DNA of 64,000 bases. It comes from Cephalotus follicularis (Eukaryota; Streptophyta; Magnoliopsida; Oxalidales; Cephalotaceae). This document shows positions 23,801 through 34,720 of this stretch, in pieces. The notes under the pieces are model-generated. The model had not been told where the DNA came from. It saw only the letters and a list, made by a program, of their open reading frames with translations, and did no database searches. The stretch is from contig BDDD01000727.1 of the NCBI GenBank assembly GCA_001972305.1, positions 198,567 to 262,566 of the forward strand. The letters run 5' to 3'. The position numbers and the translations under genes are program-made. Numbering within the stretch: the first letter of the stretch is position 1; the number at the start of each line of letters is the position of its first letter.

Positions 23801-25854
23801 AGAAAGAAAGAGAGAGGATAGAACCACCATTGTTGAGCACTTGGAGCTTGGACCTTGGAACTCCTGGGATTGCAACTTGGGACGAGTTTTGGAGCTGTTG
23901 CGAGCAATCCTTGGAACACAAAGAGGTGGACTTACAAGGTTTCTAACTTGAGACCAGAGGTAGGGGAAAGTGATGATCTTATACATGCATTTTGAGGTTT
24001 TCGATAATGAAATGCCATTGATGAATTGCATGTTGATGGGTGAATTGAAATCTCTGGATTTGTGGTGATGACTGTTGTGATGTACGGAGTAACCATGCAT
24101 GTGTAATTTACATGAATATTCGAACTGGTTTGTGTGAAGGATGCATTGGTAATGGCCTGGTGTGTTAAAATAATGGAAATGGCGTTCTGGGTTAAATAGA
24201 CGTTGACGCCGACATAAAGACGTCGATGCCTTCGTGTGTGAATGTGAAAGACATCGATGATTGAGTAAAAACATCGACGCCTTTTCTGGGTAATCCTAGA
24301 ACAATAGTGTCCACTGTGGGTGGTGAAATACCCACTTGTGGTTGCATGTTTTATTCACGAATTGATGTTTTGGTTACATATTCTGATAACCAGTAGCATG
24401 CCTTACACTGTGAGAGAATGAGATTGCTGTTAAGGGTTGGATTCTCCCCCTTAGAATCAAGATTCGCAAACTGATACCTCCTGGTATCATAAAGACATCG
24501 ACGTCTTTGGAAAAGCATCGATGTCTTTGGGTCCTAAAACGCCTGGGAATAACTGTACGAAATGTTGGCGCCTTAGGGTAAAGACGTCGACGCCCAGGGG
24601 ATAAGCATCGATGCTTATTCCCCTGTTTCAAAAGGTTTTACTCGAATGGGACCCGTTAGACCCGAAACGGCTCTAGAAATGATCCTAGATGCATTCTGAG
24701 CATATGTTTGCATTATAACTGAACTATGAATTGAACTGTGGTTGATTGCTAAAAAGTGTTAACCATTTTGAAAAGGCTTGCATGATTGTTATAATCATTA
24801 ATTGTACGAAAATGTATATTTGCGAAATATATATATATATATATTCAAATGACTTGGGAAAGTATTTTCCAAAGACGGTGAAATGTTTAAAGGATTGGTT
24901 ACACAATCGAACTGTATTGTTTTAAGTTTTATAACTTATCACAACCTGAGAACGGAGTAATATGTTTTAAACAAATATATTTGATCAAGTAATTATATTT
25001 TATTGCTTGACTTGTACTATACGGTGTTTGTGCTTGTTGATTATTAGCCGCTGTGCTAATAACCTGTTGATTGTCTAGTCATCGTGATAAGCAACCTGCA
25101 CGGAGGACTTGCCCCAAACCGTTCGCAAACAGGGATGGGGTAAGAGTGCATGACGCTGGGGCCAGGAGGTGGCGACGATCGTGACGTTTTGTTTGTCTAG
25201 TTCCTTTTGGAACATACTTACCGCTTATGTTGATGTAGCCTTATGAGGTTATACCTGTACTGTGAACATGCATATATATTACATATGTATATACTACGAT
25301 ATATATACTACGATATATATATATATACTATACTGCATCATAATGCTTTCATTCATGATACTCATTATCATATACCTCGAACTGCATTTATGAGTTTATT
25401 CACTTAGCCGAGTGAGGACAAAGGCTAACCCCTATTGTAACAGATTGATGGAGTGGGATTTGATTTGGAGCATGCAAGGAGACTTAAGGAGAAGACTGAA
25501 TTATTTCTCTTATTTTATGTACTGAATTAATGAACAATGACTATGTTAATTGGATTATTGTAACGTGGTTTTTATATCTGTCATGTATCGATGGATACCG
25601 TGGTTTATTTCATTTTGTATTGTATTATCACGCTCCGTTTATGGGCGATCGACAATGATAGTGGGTTTTTATATAAACTTTGTGGGTTTCACGTTGTATG
25701 GGATGCGTGATACGTATTTAAATTCAGCTTATTTCATGTTATTGCTTCCGCCATTGAAAGATTTTTATTATACGTAAAATCGCATAAGCTGAATTATGTT
25801 GTGTTGATTGCCTTACCGCTTTAATGCTGTCTTCTTGGAAAACGGGGTGTGACA
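20831..25854 (+). mobile_element. X: solo gypsy LTR inside A pol
   Basis: Starts TGTAACGCCTGGGATC and ends GGGGTGTGACA, the termini of the G3/G4 LTR family. Flanks attgg (20826-20830) and attgc (25855-25859) form a TSD with one mismatch, and A's pol reads on across it. No internal domains, PBS or PPT are present, so it is a solo LTR left by LTR-LTR recombination. It contains a further A-type LTR fragment (21225 to about 23640). Its own body has the AAAGACATCGACG palindrome clusters (about 21046-21170 and 24200-24610) and the conserved core at 25401-25445. The 169-codon frame at 23765-24274 and others here are LTR sequence. Confidence 0.88.
21225..23640 (-). repeat. A-type LTR fragment nested in solo LTR X
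   Basis: Starts TGTCACACCCCG at 21225, the element-strand end of an A-family LTR. It follows A's LTR through the ATGCCAAGTGGCCATAAACA block (about 21687) and the core at 21551-21600. Two CAGTCGACTG clusters follow (22394-22488 and 23520-23578). The expected terminal GGTTATTACA is absent and similarity fades near 23640. About the last 170 bp are therefore deleted, together with a piece of X. The right boundary is approximate. Confidence 0.8.
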
Positions 25855-25859
25855 ATTGC

Positions 25860-27215
25860 TCTAGCAATCATTGCCTTGTGACTCAACGCATCCGCCACTA
25901 CATTCTCCTTTCCTGGGTGGTATTGAATGTTGCAGCTATAATCGTTAAAGAACTCCACCAATAGTCTCTGTCTCATGTTGAGCTCCTTCTGGGGAAACAA
26001 ATACTTTAAACTTTTATGGTCAGTGAAGATCTCAAATTGAGCACCATAGAGGTAGTGTCTCCATTTCTGGAAAGCGAATACTATGGCTGCCAACTCAAGA
26101 TCGTGTATGGGATAATTTTCTTCGTACGGTTTTAACTTTCTCGATGCGTATGCAATCACCCTACCATGTTGCATGAGGACGCATCCCAATCCCTTCCCAG
26201 AAGCATCAGTATAGATAGTAAAACCCTCATTACCCTCCGGTAATGCCAACGCTGGAGCCGAAATCAACCGACTCTTCAACTCTTGGAAACTTGCCTCACA
26301 TGAATCATCCCACACAAAACTTGACTTCTTCTGAGTCAACCGTGTCAATGGTGTAGCAAGCTTCGAAACCCGTTGATGAACCTTCGGTAGTAGCCAGCCA
26401 ATCCCAAGAAGCTATGAACGTCAGTAACGCTCCTCGGTTGGGGCCAATCAATAATACTCTCTATCTTCGAAGGATCCGCCAACAATCCTTCACTCGACAG
26501 AATGTGACCTAGGAAAGTCACATGATCCAGCCAAAACTCGTACTTGCTGAATTTGGCGAATAGTTTTTCCTTCCGCAATGTCTGCAATATAATCCTCAAA
26601 TGCTGCATGTGTTCCTCAATGCTCGTCGAATAAATCAGGATGTTGTCTAAGAATATAATGACAAACTGGTCAAGATAGGGCTGGAACACTCTGTTCATTA
26701 AACACATAAAGGCTGCAGGAGCATTTGTTAAACCAAACGACAGTATCAGAAATTCGTAATGCCCAAATCTGGTTCGAAATACGGTCTTCTCCACATCACC
26801 ATCCCAGATCCTCAACTGATGATAACCTGTTCTCAGGTCAAGTTTGGAGAATACAGTCGAGCCTTGCAATTGGTCGAACAAACTCCTCGATATGTGGCAG
26901 AGGATACTTGTTCTTAACAGTTACCTAATTCAGCAGCCTGTAATTGATGCATAGCCGCATCGATCCATCCTTGTTTTTAACAAACAGAACCGGTGCTCCC
27001 CAAGGCGATACACTCGGTCTGATGAAGCCCTTATCTAGATAATCTTGCAATTGAGTCTTCAACTCCTTTAGTTCAGCAGGAGACATTCAGTACAGAGCTT
27101 TTAATATAGGAACAGTCCCAGGCATTAGTTCAATGCTGAACTCTATATCTCTCTTCGATGGCAATGAAGTAAGATCATTCGGAAAGACGTCAGGAAAATC
27201 ACATACAATAGGAAT
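25860..27215 (-). pseudogene. A pol: reverse transcriptase and RNase H, decayed
   Basis: RT begins upstream of 27000 with [24 protein letters not shown] (CAG in relatives) and a frameshift follow near 26890-26930. The palm reads FLDN at about 26660 instead of FIDD/YIDD, so the second catalytic Asp is Asn and RT is inactive. The thumb/connection segment ([20 protein letters not shown]) leads into RNase H with [25 protein letters not shown] and [13 protein letters not shown] (about 25870-26230). The frame ends at the X insertion and resumes beyond 20830. Confidence 0.9.
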
Positions 27216-28922
27216 TTACTCAATACTAGGCATACCTTTCGTATGATCAATCACATACGCCAAATATCCTTCACATCCTTGCTTGAGATACTTCTGTGCT
27301 CTAGTATACGAAATGATCGAAGCAGAAACATTCTTCTCTTCGATAAACTTGCACTCAGTCCCATCTTGAAGATAAAAGGTCATCATCTTGTTATAGCAAT
27401 CAATACAAGCATGATGAGTATACAACCAGTCCATCCCCAAGATTACATCAAAATCCTGGATAGGCAACACTATCAAGTCAGCAGATAACTGAATCCCAGC
27501 TACCATGATCTCACAATTATTCATTATAGTATCAGACGAAAGACAAGTACCCGCTGGAGTACTCACCTCTAACACATAAGGTAAACTAGAAGTCACACCA
27601 TGCAAGTTGCAAGCAAATTCAGATGCAATTAATGAATGTGTCGCACAAGGATCAATCAATACATGAGCTAATATGCCAGATATAAAAATGGTACCTCCCA
27701 CAATAGTAGTAGATTCTGGCACATCATATCTAGATAAGGTGTAGACCTTAACTTTCACAATCCCTTTTCCAGTATCCTTCCGCGGTTGAGTAGCCGCAAC
27801 ACTACCACTCGCACCAGCACTTCCCTGTTGTCCACGTGCTTGATCCCTCATCATTGGACAACCATTCAGCATATGTTTCTGTGAGCCACACCTCAAGCAT
27901 TTCCCCATCTTTTTCCAGCACTCAGTCTCATCAGGGTTCTGGCGACCACAAAAAGTACATCCACCAAAATTCTGTTGACTGCTTCGGTTAGGAGTCCTTG
28001 ATCATGAATTACTGCATCGAGAACCTCCTTGACCCCAGTTACAAGACTTTGACAATTTAGCAGGATTATTACAACCCTGCCCTTGTGATTGTGCCAGCCT
28101 CGATTGATTAGCACGAGACCGCTCCGCTCTCCTTTCATTAGCATCAGCCTTCAGAATCCTTGCCCTTTAAGCAATATCTACAAAAGAAGTTAGCTGCAAC
28201 ATTAACAGTTTAGATCTGATGTCAGGTCGAAGGCCATTCAGGAACCTTATGATCTTCCTCGATTCACGTTCCACGAGATAAGGTGTATGCCTTGTCAACT
28301 CTACAAATCTAGTCTGGTACTGAGTTACTATCATATCCCCTTGACGTAACTCCATTAACTCGGTCTCCCTTCGGTCATGCTCCATCAGTGGAACATAAGC
28401 TGCAGAGAACTCCGACTGAAATCTGTCCCAAGTCCTGTCCAGTCCACGAGATTCCTACTTTGCTTCAGTCATCTCCCACCAATAGGTAGCCAGGCCCCAT
28501 CAGCGGTATATAGCAAAGTTGAGTTTCTGTTCATCAGTACACCCCAAGGCAGCAAAAATTTTCTCCAGGTCTTTAATCCATTGCTCGGCCATAGTAGGAT
28601 TCAGCTCACCATTGAATATCGGAGGATTCTGTCTCATGAACCGCTCCAAATCTCTGCCAAATCCACCAGTATGACAAGCTTCAGGAGCATGCTGATAGGC
28701 CCGGTTGGCCTCGTACATTTTCCGTATCAGCTCCATGTTTGCCGCATTGGCTTGCATATGCTGCTGGAAGTGGTCAACCAAGCGGTCAAAATTAGTCATC
28801 TCTTCTTGCACTTGAGGAATATTCACTCCTTCATTCGCTGGCGGATCATTTCCCTGCGCTGGCGGAGCATTGACTCCTTCGTTAGCTCTACGCCTTCCCC
28901 TCCTACCTCTTCGTAGATCCAT
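27216..28922 (-). pseudogene. A gag and protease, frameshifted
   Basis: Gag starts at the ATG at 28922 (MDLRRGRRGRRR). It includes the capsid segment ERFMRQNPPIFNGELNPTMAEQW (about 28600) and the retrotransposon-gag tail ELRQGDMIVTQYQTRFVEL (about 28300-28350). A nucleocapsid cysteine knuckle ends near CLRCGSQKHMLNGC (about 27860-27900). Protease follows, with LIDPCATHSLI in place of the usual LIDSGATHSFI: the D-S-G reads D-P-C, so the active site is damaged. LGMDWL is intact (about 27430). At least three frame changes break the chain. Its gag resembles that of G4 more than that of G1/G2. Confidence 0.88.
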
Positions 28923-29013
28923 TTAGTTTCCTATATGGAATGAACTAATCATTAGGAAACAATTCACTTAATTGCCAAGAAACTTATCCCAGCGACAGCT
29001 TATTTAAAAATAA

Positions 29014-29025
29014 GCTCTGATACCA
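29014..29025 (-). promoter_or_regulatory. A primer-binding site
   Basis: On the minus strand an exact TGGTATCAGAGC, three bases from the 5' LTR end (29029). It matches initiator tRNA-Met priming. Confidence 0.92.
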
Positions 29026-29028
29026 TGC

Positions 29029-30379
29029 TGTCACACCCCGCTTTCCGTAAAGACAACATATATGGTGATATCAATTATAAATAATAATCCAGTATTCAAC
29101 ATTTAAACTAATTTCATTAACATAATCGAAAGCATTCCATAGCCGAATTATAAAAATTATCCGCACGCAGCCTATACTACGTGCATATACAATACTAACA
29201 ATTATCATTTTATATATTGGAAATGTAAAACAAAAACAACGGAGTATGATCGTTCATTTCAATACAAATCCTAGTGAATAATAACCTTCACAAAAATAGA
29301 AGCTCTCCAATAAAGCTTCAGTAGCGCTTCCCCGAATGCCTTCACTTAATCTGAAATTGTAGGGGGTTAGTCGTTGTCCTCACTTGGGTAAGAAGGAATA
29401 AAGCATGAGAAATAATATATAAATGTAACATGCATGTCAGTTATTTTGAAATAACATATATATAAGTATTTCAATATATATAAGCAATCGTGCCAAGTGG
29501 CCATAAACAATACAATTCAAGAATACCGCACAACGGTAAAATCAATCAATACAATGGTTTGGGTGTCACATGTCGCTAACACCTAGCACCAACTGCACGC
29601 CACCGAACTATCATCCTACACTCCGAAGATGATAGGTCAGTTCAATTCTGCCAGCATTTAGCGGGCAGATAACAATTAGGATCTTCATTAAAGATAAGTG
29701 TGGTGGAAGCTCTAGCCAACTCCTGGCATATAGGACCACCCCGTAGCCAGTGATGTCTCCTATCACTCGACTAATGACAATAACATAGACAAACAATTCA
29801 AAAAATTCAATAGCAATATTACATATATCTATAATATGCAATATAATAGTTGTTTACTTTTTGAAACATTTAACAGTTCAGTAACCGTACCTCTCGTTGG
29901 AGGAAACGGTATTCAATACAGTAGACGTGCCTCTCAATGGAGGAAAATCAGTAAATCATTTGACAATAAGTTTTCATTTTGGAAACAATAAAGAAAACCC
30001 ATATTTGTGCTTATAGCACTAGTTGGTTCAATCATTAATATTAAGTGTAACAATAGTATTTATGAACACTTAATTGCTATACAGTATGTATAACAGCATC
30101 ATTAAACAGTAGTGGAACAATCACAATTCAAGGGTTCAATAAGATGTTAGCATACCCTAGTCATTCTTGCACAACTCTCACAAGGAGTGCATACGTTGTT
30201 TGCTTTCTGTAATGCAACTACCTAAGGCCAGGATTGACTGTTACAATCATACCATGTGGAGGCCAGGGTAATTACACACAATTTAAAGCCTAACAGCAGC
30301 TAATATCAGTAATTTGTCACTTAACTGTCAGTTGTTCATAAGAATAGCCGGCTGTTTTCATTAGGCAGTCGACTGTTTG
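29029..30379 (-). repeat. A 5' LTR (copy B), part next to the PBS
   Basis: Begins TGTCACACCCCG and follows 16674 onward until the G2 insertion. The last five bases, gtttg (30375-30379), are repeated at 44056-44060. The break falls immediately after a palindrome core (CAGTCGACTGTTTG). Confidence 0.92.
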
Positions 30380-32578
30380 TGTAATACCCTACTTGCCTGT
30401 ACGTATTTTCTTACGGGTTTTATCTGTGTCGTTTAGGTATTTGTCTGTCTTATGTTGGGTTTATGTTTTTGGGCTGACTGATACCAGCCTTGGTTTGGGC
30501 ATGTTAGTATTAATATTTTGGTTGGTAAAGTTTAGTCATATTATTATTACAAACCAATTTTAGAAAATGCATAATTATAAACTTTTTAAAAAAAATTAAT
30601 TAAAATTACTATTTCTTTTATTTCTAAAAATTTATTATTTCTTTTAATCTTTTTCTCTCTCTTGGTTGTAGCAATCTGTAGACACCTAGGGAGTGTTATA
30701 TAATCTGGTCTTGATGCATGTGAGAGTAATAAGTGGATAGAATTGGAGTTATGCACACACATGATATGGTCTAAGTTTCTGTCACTTTAAGATAAATTAC
30801 TGTCAATAGGACTCTGTAGAATTCAGTGTTATAACATCGTTTAACATGCCATACAAAGTTGTTTTTGATGTTGGTAATCTTCTGGTGTTGAAAAATCTGA
30901 GTTTTGGCAACTAGATTGCACAAAACTGCACTAAACTGCTGTTCCGTCACCCAGAATAGTCGACTAGCCATATGAACAGTCGGCTGTTTAGTTTGAGTAG
31001 TCGGCTGTTTTGTGCAACAGTCGACTGTTTTGTGTTGGGTAGTCGGCTGGACCCCTGATTCAGTCGACTGCCTCCAGTTCAGATTATGTAGTCGACTAGC
31101 CCTGTTGTGTACTCGACTACCACCCCTTGGACAGTCGACTGGATCCCTGAAACAGTCAGCTGGTTTGTCCTGTAACTTTTTGTTTTCATCCGTTTACTCT
31201 TCCGATGAATCCAGGTCTGTTTTAAACATCTTTATGATTATGTTTTATGCCCAAAATGAATTTTAGACCCTTATTTGAATATTGTTATGATGTATAGATT
31301 GTTGTGCTACGTGAGGCTATTAAATTTATCGGATATTCGTAAGTTAGTCTGAGATCGCATAAGGTACAGATAATTCTGCTCTTTGCTACTCTCTTCGATT
31401 TTAGTGAAATAAAATCAGTTTTGGACATCTGAATTATTTGAAATGAATTCAGTTTTATGATACGTTTTATTTGTCTTTATGAACTAAGTATATTTGCATA
31501 CCTTGAAATAAAGTCAGTTGATATTTTACGGAAATGAATATTTTCTGGCTTAATGAATTCAGTTGTGTTATGTTACGAAATGCTATGCAAATGTCTCCTT
31601 GTTGTGAAAATAAAAAGAGTTGCCTTTTTTATTATGAAAGTATACATTATGTGAAACTATATCGTTTGAGAATGATTTATGATTATGTTTGGGAAACTTT
31701 TCTATGAATTTTAAATTGATTTGCTGAAATCAAAATTTTTTAAATGGTGAAATACTGAGCTTTTGTAACCACCTATGGGGGTACCATAGGCATGTTGTGG
31801 GCCTGGCACGGGGGCATGACACTTTCCGTAACGGTTTGATTAGTTTACGGCGTCTCTCTGGGATATCCTTGGATAGGATTTGTGATAGAGGCGTATGGAT
31901 CGATCCTAGTTATGTGTTTTGGGATATGTTATGATATGAGAATTGTATGTGTAGTATCGTAACTGCAATTTTATTTGGCAATGTGGATGTCGCGAATCCC
32001 TTGCTACTATGTGTTTCTGATATGTTATGTGTTTTGGTGGTCAGTTATGGAACCTATGTTTTGGAAAGGTATGCTTTATGGTTTCAAAGTTATGAACTTG
32101 GTTTACATGTTTTGCTGTGGGCATTTACAAAGTATGTTTAAACTATTTTATTGCTTAAGATTTATGCTTTAAAGTACTTTTGAAATCTTCTTGCTTTAAA
32201 ATATCATTTACTGTTTTACATTCTATATTCGTACTGAGGTTTGCTCAGCCGCGTTTTTGTTTCCATGCGGCAAGTTATCAGGAGCGACGGGGCAATGTGT
32301 GATGAGAGTGACTCCCTTATGTCTAAGGATCATCTAGGAGCTGATCCCTTTCTGTTTATGTGGTCATAGTGGGACTCGTTTAATAAACAATATGTTAATT
32401 TTAATTTATGACTTTTGGATTATGAATAAGTTTCAGTTTATGATCAGTTTTAGTATGATATCAGATATGTTTTGAACCATCACGTTTTTACTAAAGATGA
32501 ACATTTCTAGTATGATATGTTATGTTAAGTTTCTGTTATAGGCACCTGTAGCGACTCCCACAGCTCGGGGGTGTTACA
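30380..32578 (+). repeat. G2 5' LTR
   Basis: About 2.2 kb from TGTAATACCC to GGGTGTTACA. The palindrome cluster is at about 30957-31165. Compared with the 3' LTR it lacks a stretch of roughly 185 bp (41950-42133 in the other copy) just before the GGTTGTAGCAATCTG block. It holds only shadow frames. Confidence 0.88.
30957..31165. repeat. CAGTCGACTG palindrome cluster in G2 5' LTR
   Basis: Roughly ten related 10-mers spaced 20-35 bp. Exact copies are at 31018-31027, 31061-31070 and 31132-31141. Variants include TAGTCGACTA and CAGTCGGCTG. The 3' LTR counterpart (42432-42635) keeps more exact copies, for example 42432-42441 and 42493-42502. Confidence 0.92.
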
Positions 32579-33322
32579 GTGATTAGTTTACGGCGTCTCT
32601 CTGGGATATCCTTGGATAGGATTTGTGATAGAGGCGTATGGATCGATCCTAGTTATGTGTTTTGGGATATGTTATGATATGAGAATTGTATGTGTAGTAT
32701 CGTAACTGCAATTTTATTTGGCAATGTGGATGTCGCGAATCCCTTGCTACTATGTGTTTCTGATATGTTATGTGTTTTGGTGGTCAGTTATGGAACCTAT
32801 GTTTTGGAAAGGTATGCTTTATGGTTTCAAAGTTATGAACTTGGTTTACATGTTTTGCTGTGGGCATTTACAAAGTATGTTTAAACTATTTTATTGCTTA
32901 AGATTTATGCTTTAAAGTACTTTTGAAATCTTCTTGCTTTAAAATATCATTTACTGTTTTACATTCTATATTCGTACTGAGGTTTGCTCAGCCGCGTTTT
33001 TGTTTCCATGCGGCAAGTTATCAGGAGCGACGGGGCAATGTGTGATGAGAGTGACTCCCTTATGTCTAAGGATCATCTAGGAGCTGATCCCTTTCTGTTT
33101 ATGTGGTCATAGTGGGACTCGTTTAATAAACAATATGTTAATTTTAATTTATGACTTTTGGATTATGAATAAGTTTCAGTTTATGATCAGTTTTAGTATG
33201 ATATCAGATATGTTTTGAACCATCACGTTTTTACTAAAGATGAACATTTCTAGTATGATATGTTATGTTAAGTTTCTGTTATAGGCACCTGTAGCGACTC
33301 CCACAGCTCGGGGGTGTTACAG
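31837..33322 (+). repeat. 743-bp tandem duplication at the G2 5' LTR end
   Basis: Unit 1 is 31837-32579 and unit 2 is 32580-33322. Both run from TGATTAGTTTACGGCG to GGGGTGTTACAG, and I saw no difference between them. The PBS follows the second unit only. The small identical frames at 31947/32690 and 31975/32718 arise from this. Confidence 0.92.
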
Positions 33323-33326
33323 TTTA

Positions 33327-33338
33327 TGGTATCAGAGA
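33327..33338 (+). promoter_or_regulatory. G2 primer-binding site
   Basis: TGGTATCAGAGA, matching initiator tRNA-Met at 11 of 12 positions, five bases after the duplicated LTR end. A leader of about 150 bp separates it from the gag ATG. Confidence 0.88.
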
Positions 33339-33491
33339 ATAGGTTTTGTTCCTTAGAAGACCTAACTAGGTTTGACCTACGAGATTGGGTAGACTTGGGT
33401 TAGGACTGTTATGTTTTGGCCTTTCTGATATGCTTTTTGTTTTGATTTTTGTGTTTCGGTTTGATATCTCGTGTTTCGGTTTCCTTCGTAG

Positions 33492-34720
33492 ATGGTACGT
33501 ACAAGAAACACTCCTTAGAGAACTGCACCAGCTGGGGCTCGAAATGAAGTCAGAAACGAGCCTTCTGTGGAAGAGTTGGTTCGTCAGGAAGTTGCTCAGG
33601 AAGTGAATCGTGTAATGCAACAACAGAATCGGGAACAAGTTGCTGAGGAGAATGCTCCGACAGAGGTCTGGGTGGGTATGGAAACTGGGGATAGGCTTTG
33701 CACACCTACTCATGTTTGGCTTGAGCCGTTTCAGAAACAGAGACCGCAGTCTTTCAGTTAAGCTGTGACACCTGTGGAAGCTGAACACTGGGTAGCACAC
33801 ATGTAGAATATTTTTAGTGTTATGAGGTGTGATGATCAGCAGAAGGTAAGGTTGGCGACTTACAAACTCGAAGGAGACGCCCAGAAGTGGTGGAATACTC
33901 TGAATTTGGCTAAAGGTGGAGGTTATGTTGATGCTCTGTTATGGTCTGAGTTCCGGGAAGTTTTCTATCAGCAGTATTTCCCCACTGCTGATAAGGAGGC
34001 CTATGCTAGGGAATTCGTTAACACTAGGCAGAAGGATGGAGAAACAGTTTCGGAGTTCTTGGCCCGTTTCACCAGATTGGCTGGGTTTGCTGGATTCGCG
34101 ACGGGGTCAGCATCAGAGCAAGCTGAAAAGTTCAAGTGGAAGTTGCATTACCAGTTGAGGGGAAAGCTAATAAACTCCAAGTTTGCGGATGTAGCTGAAG
34201 TTGCAATTGCTGCGAAAAACATTGAGTTGGAGAGATTGGACTTCCAGGCAGCACATCAGGAGGGGGATAAAAAGCGGAATAGGAATGAAAAAGATTCTGG
34301 ACAGCAGAGCAAGGGTCAAGGCAGTTCATGGAACAGGGGCAGAGGAGGTAAACAACGTAAGAGAGATCACAAGTAGAATAAAGATGGTGATCAACAGCGT
34401 TAGCAAGGAAATGTTCAGAAGAATGCACAGGGAGTTGGTGGGGGTAACCCCAATGTTCAAATTACTAGATGTGATACTTGTGGTAGGTATCATCCGGTCG
34501 GAACTTGTTATGAGGCCAGTGGGGCCTACTTTGTGTGTGGACAGATGGGACAATTCGTGAAGGATTGTCAGGATCCTCGTGCTAAGGAAAGGAGGGGTAA
34601 TGGTGCGGATGCTGGGCAACGCAACGTGGGAGGCCGAGTCTTTGCAATTACGACTCATCAGGTAGCTAATGCTCCAGGTAGGGTTTTGGATTTTATTTCT
34701 ATTGGTAACCGTAGAGCTTA
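33492..34720 (+). pseudogene. G2 gag
   Basis: Starts at the ATG at 33492 after CTTCGTAG. It has the same gag as G1 (LATYKLEGDAQKWWNTLNLAKG, YFPTADKEAYAREFVNTRQ) and a nucleocapsid with a CX2C-type segment and a second knuckle reading CVDRWDN/CGQMGQF in overlapping frames. In the gag frame the knuckle His is replaced by Gln (GQMGQFVKDC where G1 has GRMGHFEKDC), so zinc binding is compromised. In-frame stops lie near 33516, 33760, 33804, 34374 and 34400; three of these are TAG where G1 has CAG or CAA. Confidence 0.87.

Noticed and set aside
23765..24274. 169-codon minus-strand gene
   Set aside because: It lies in solo LTR X, opposite to its direction, in sequence that matches other LTRs of the G3/G4 group.
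30957..31165. CRISPR-like array of palindromic repeats with spacers
   Set aside because: The repeat is only 10 bp and degenerate, spacers vary in length, no cas genes are present, and the setting is a plant LTR.
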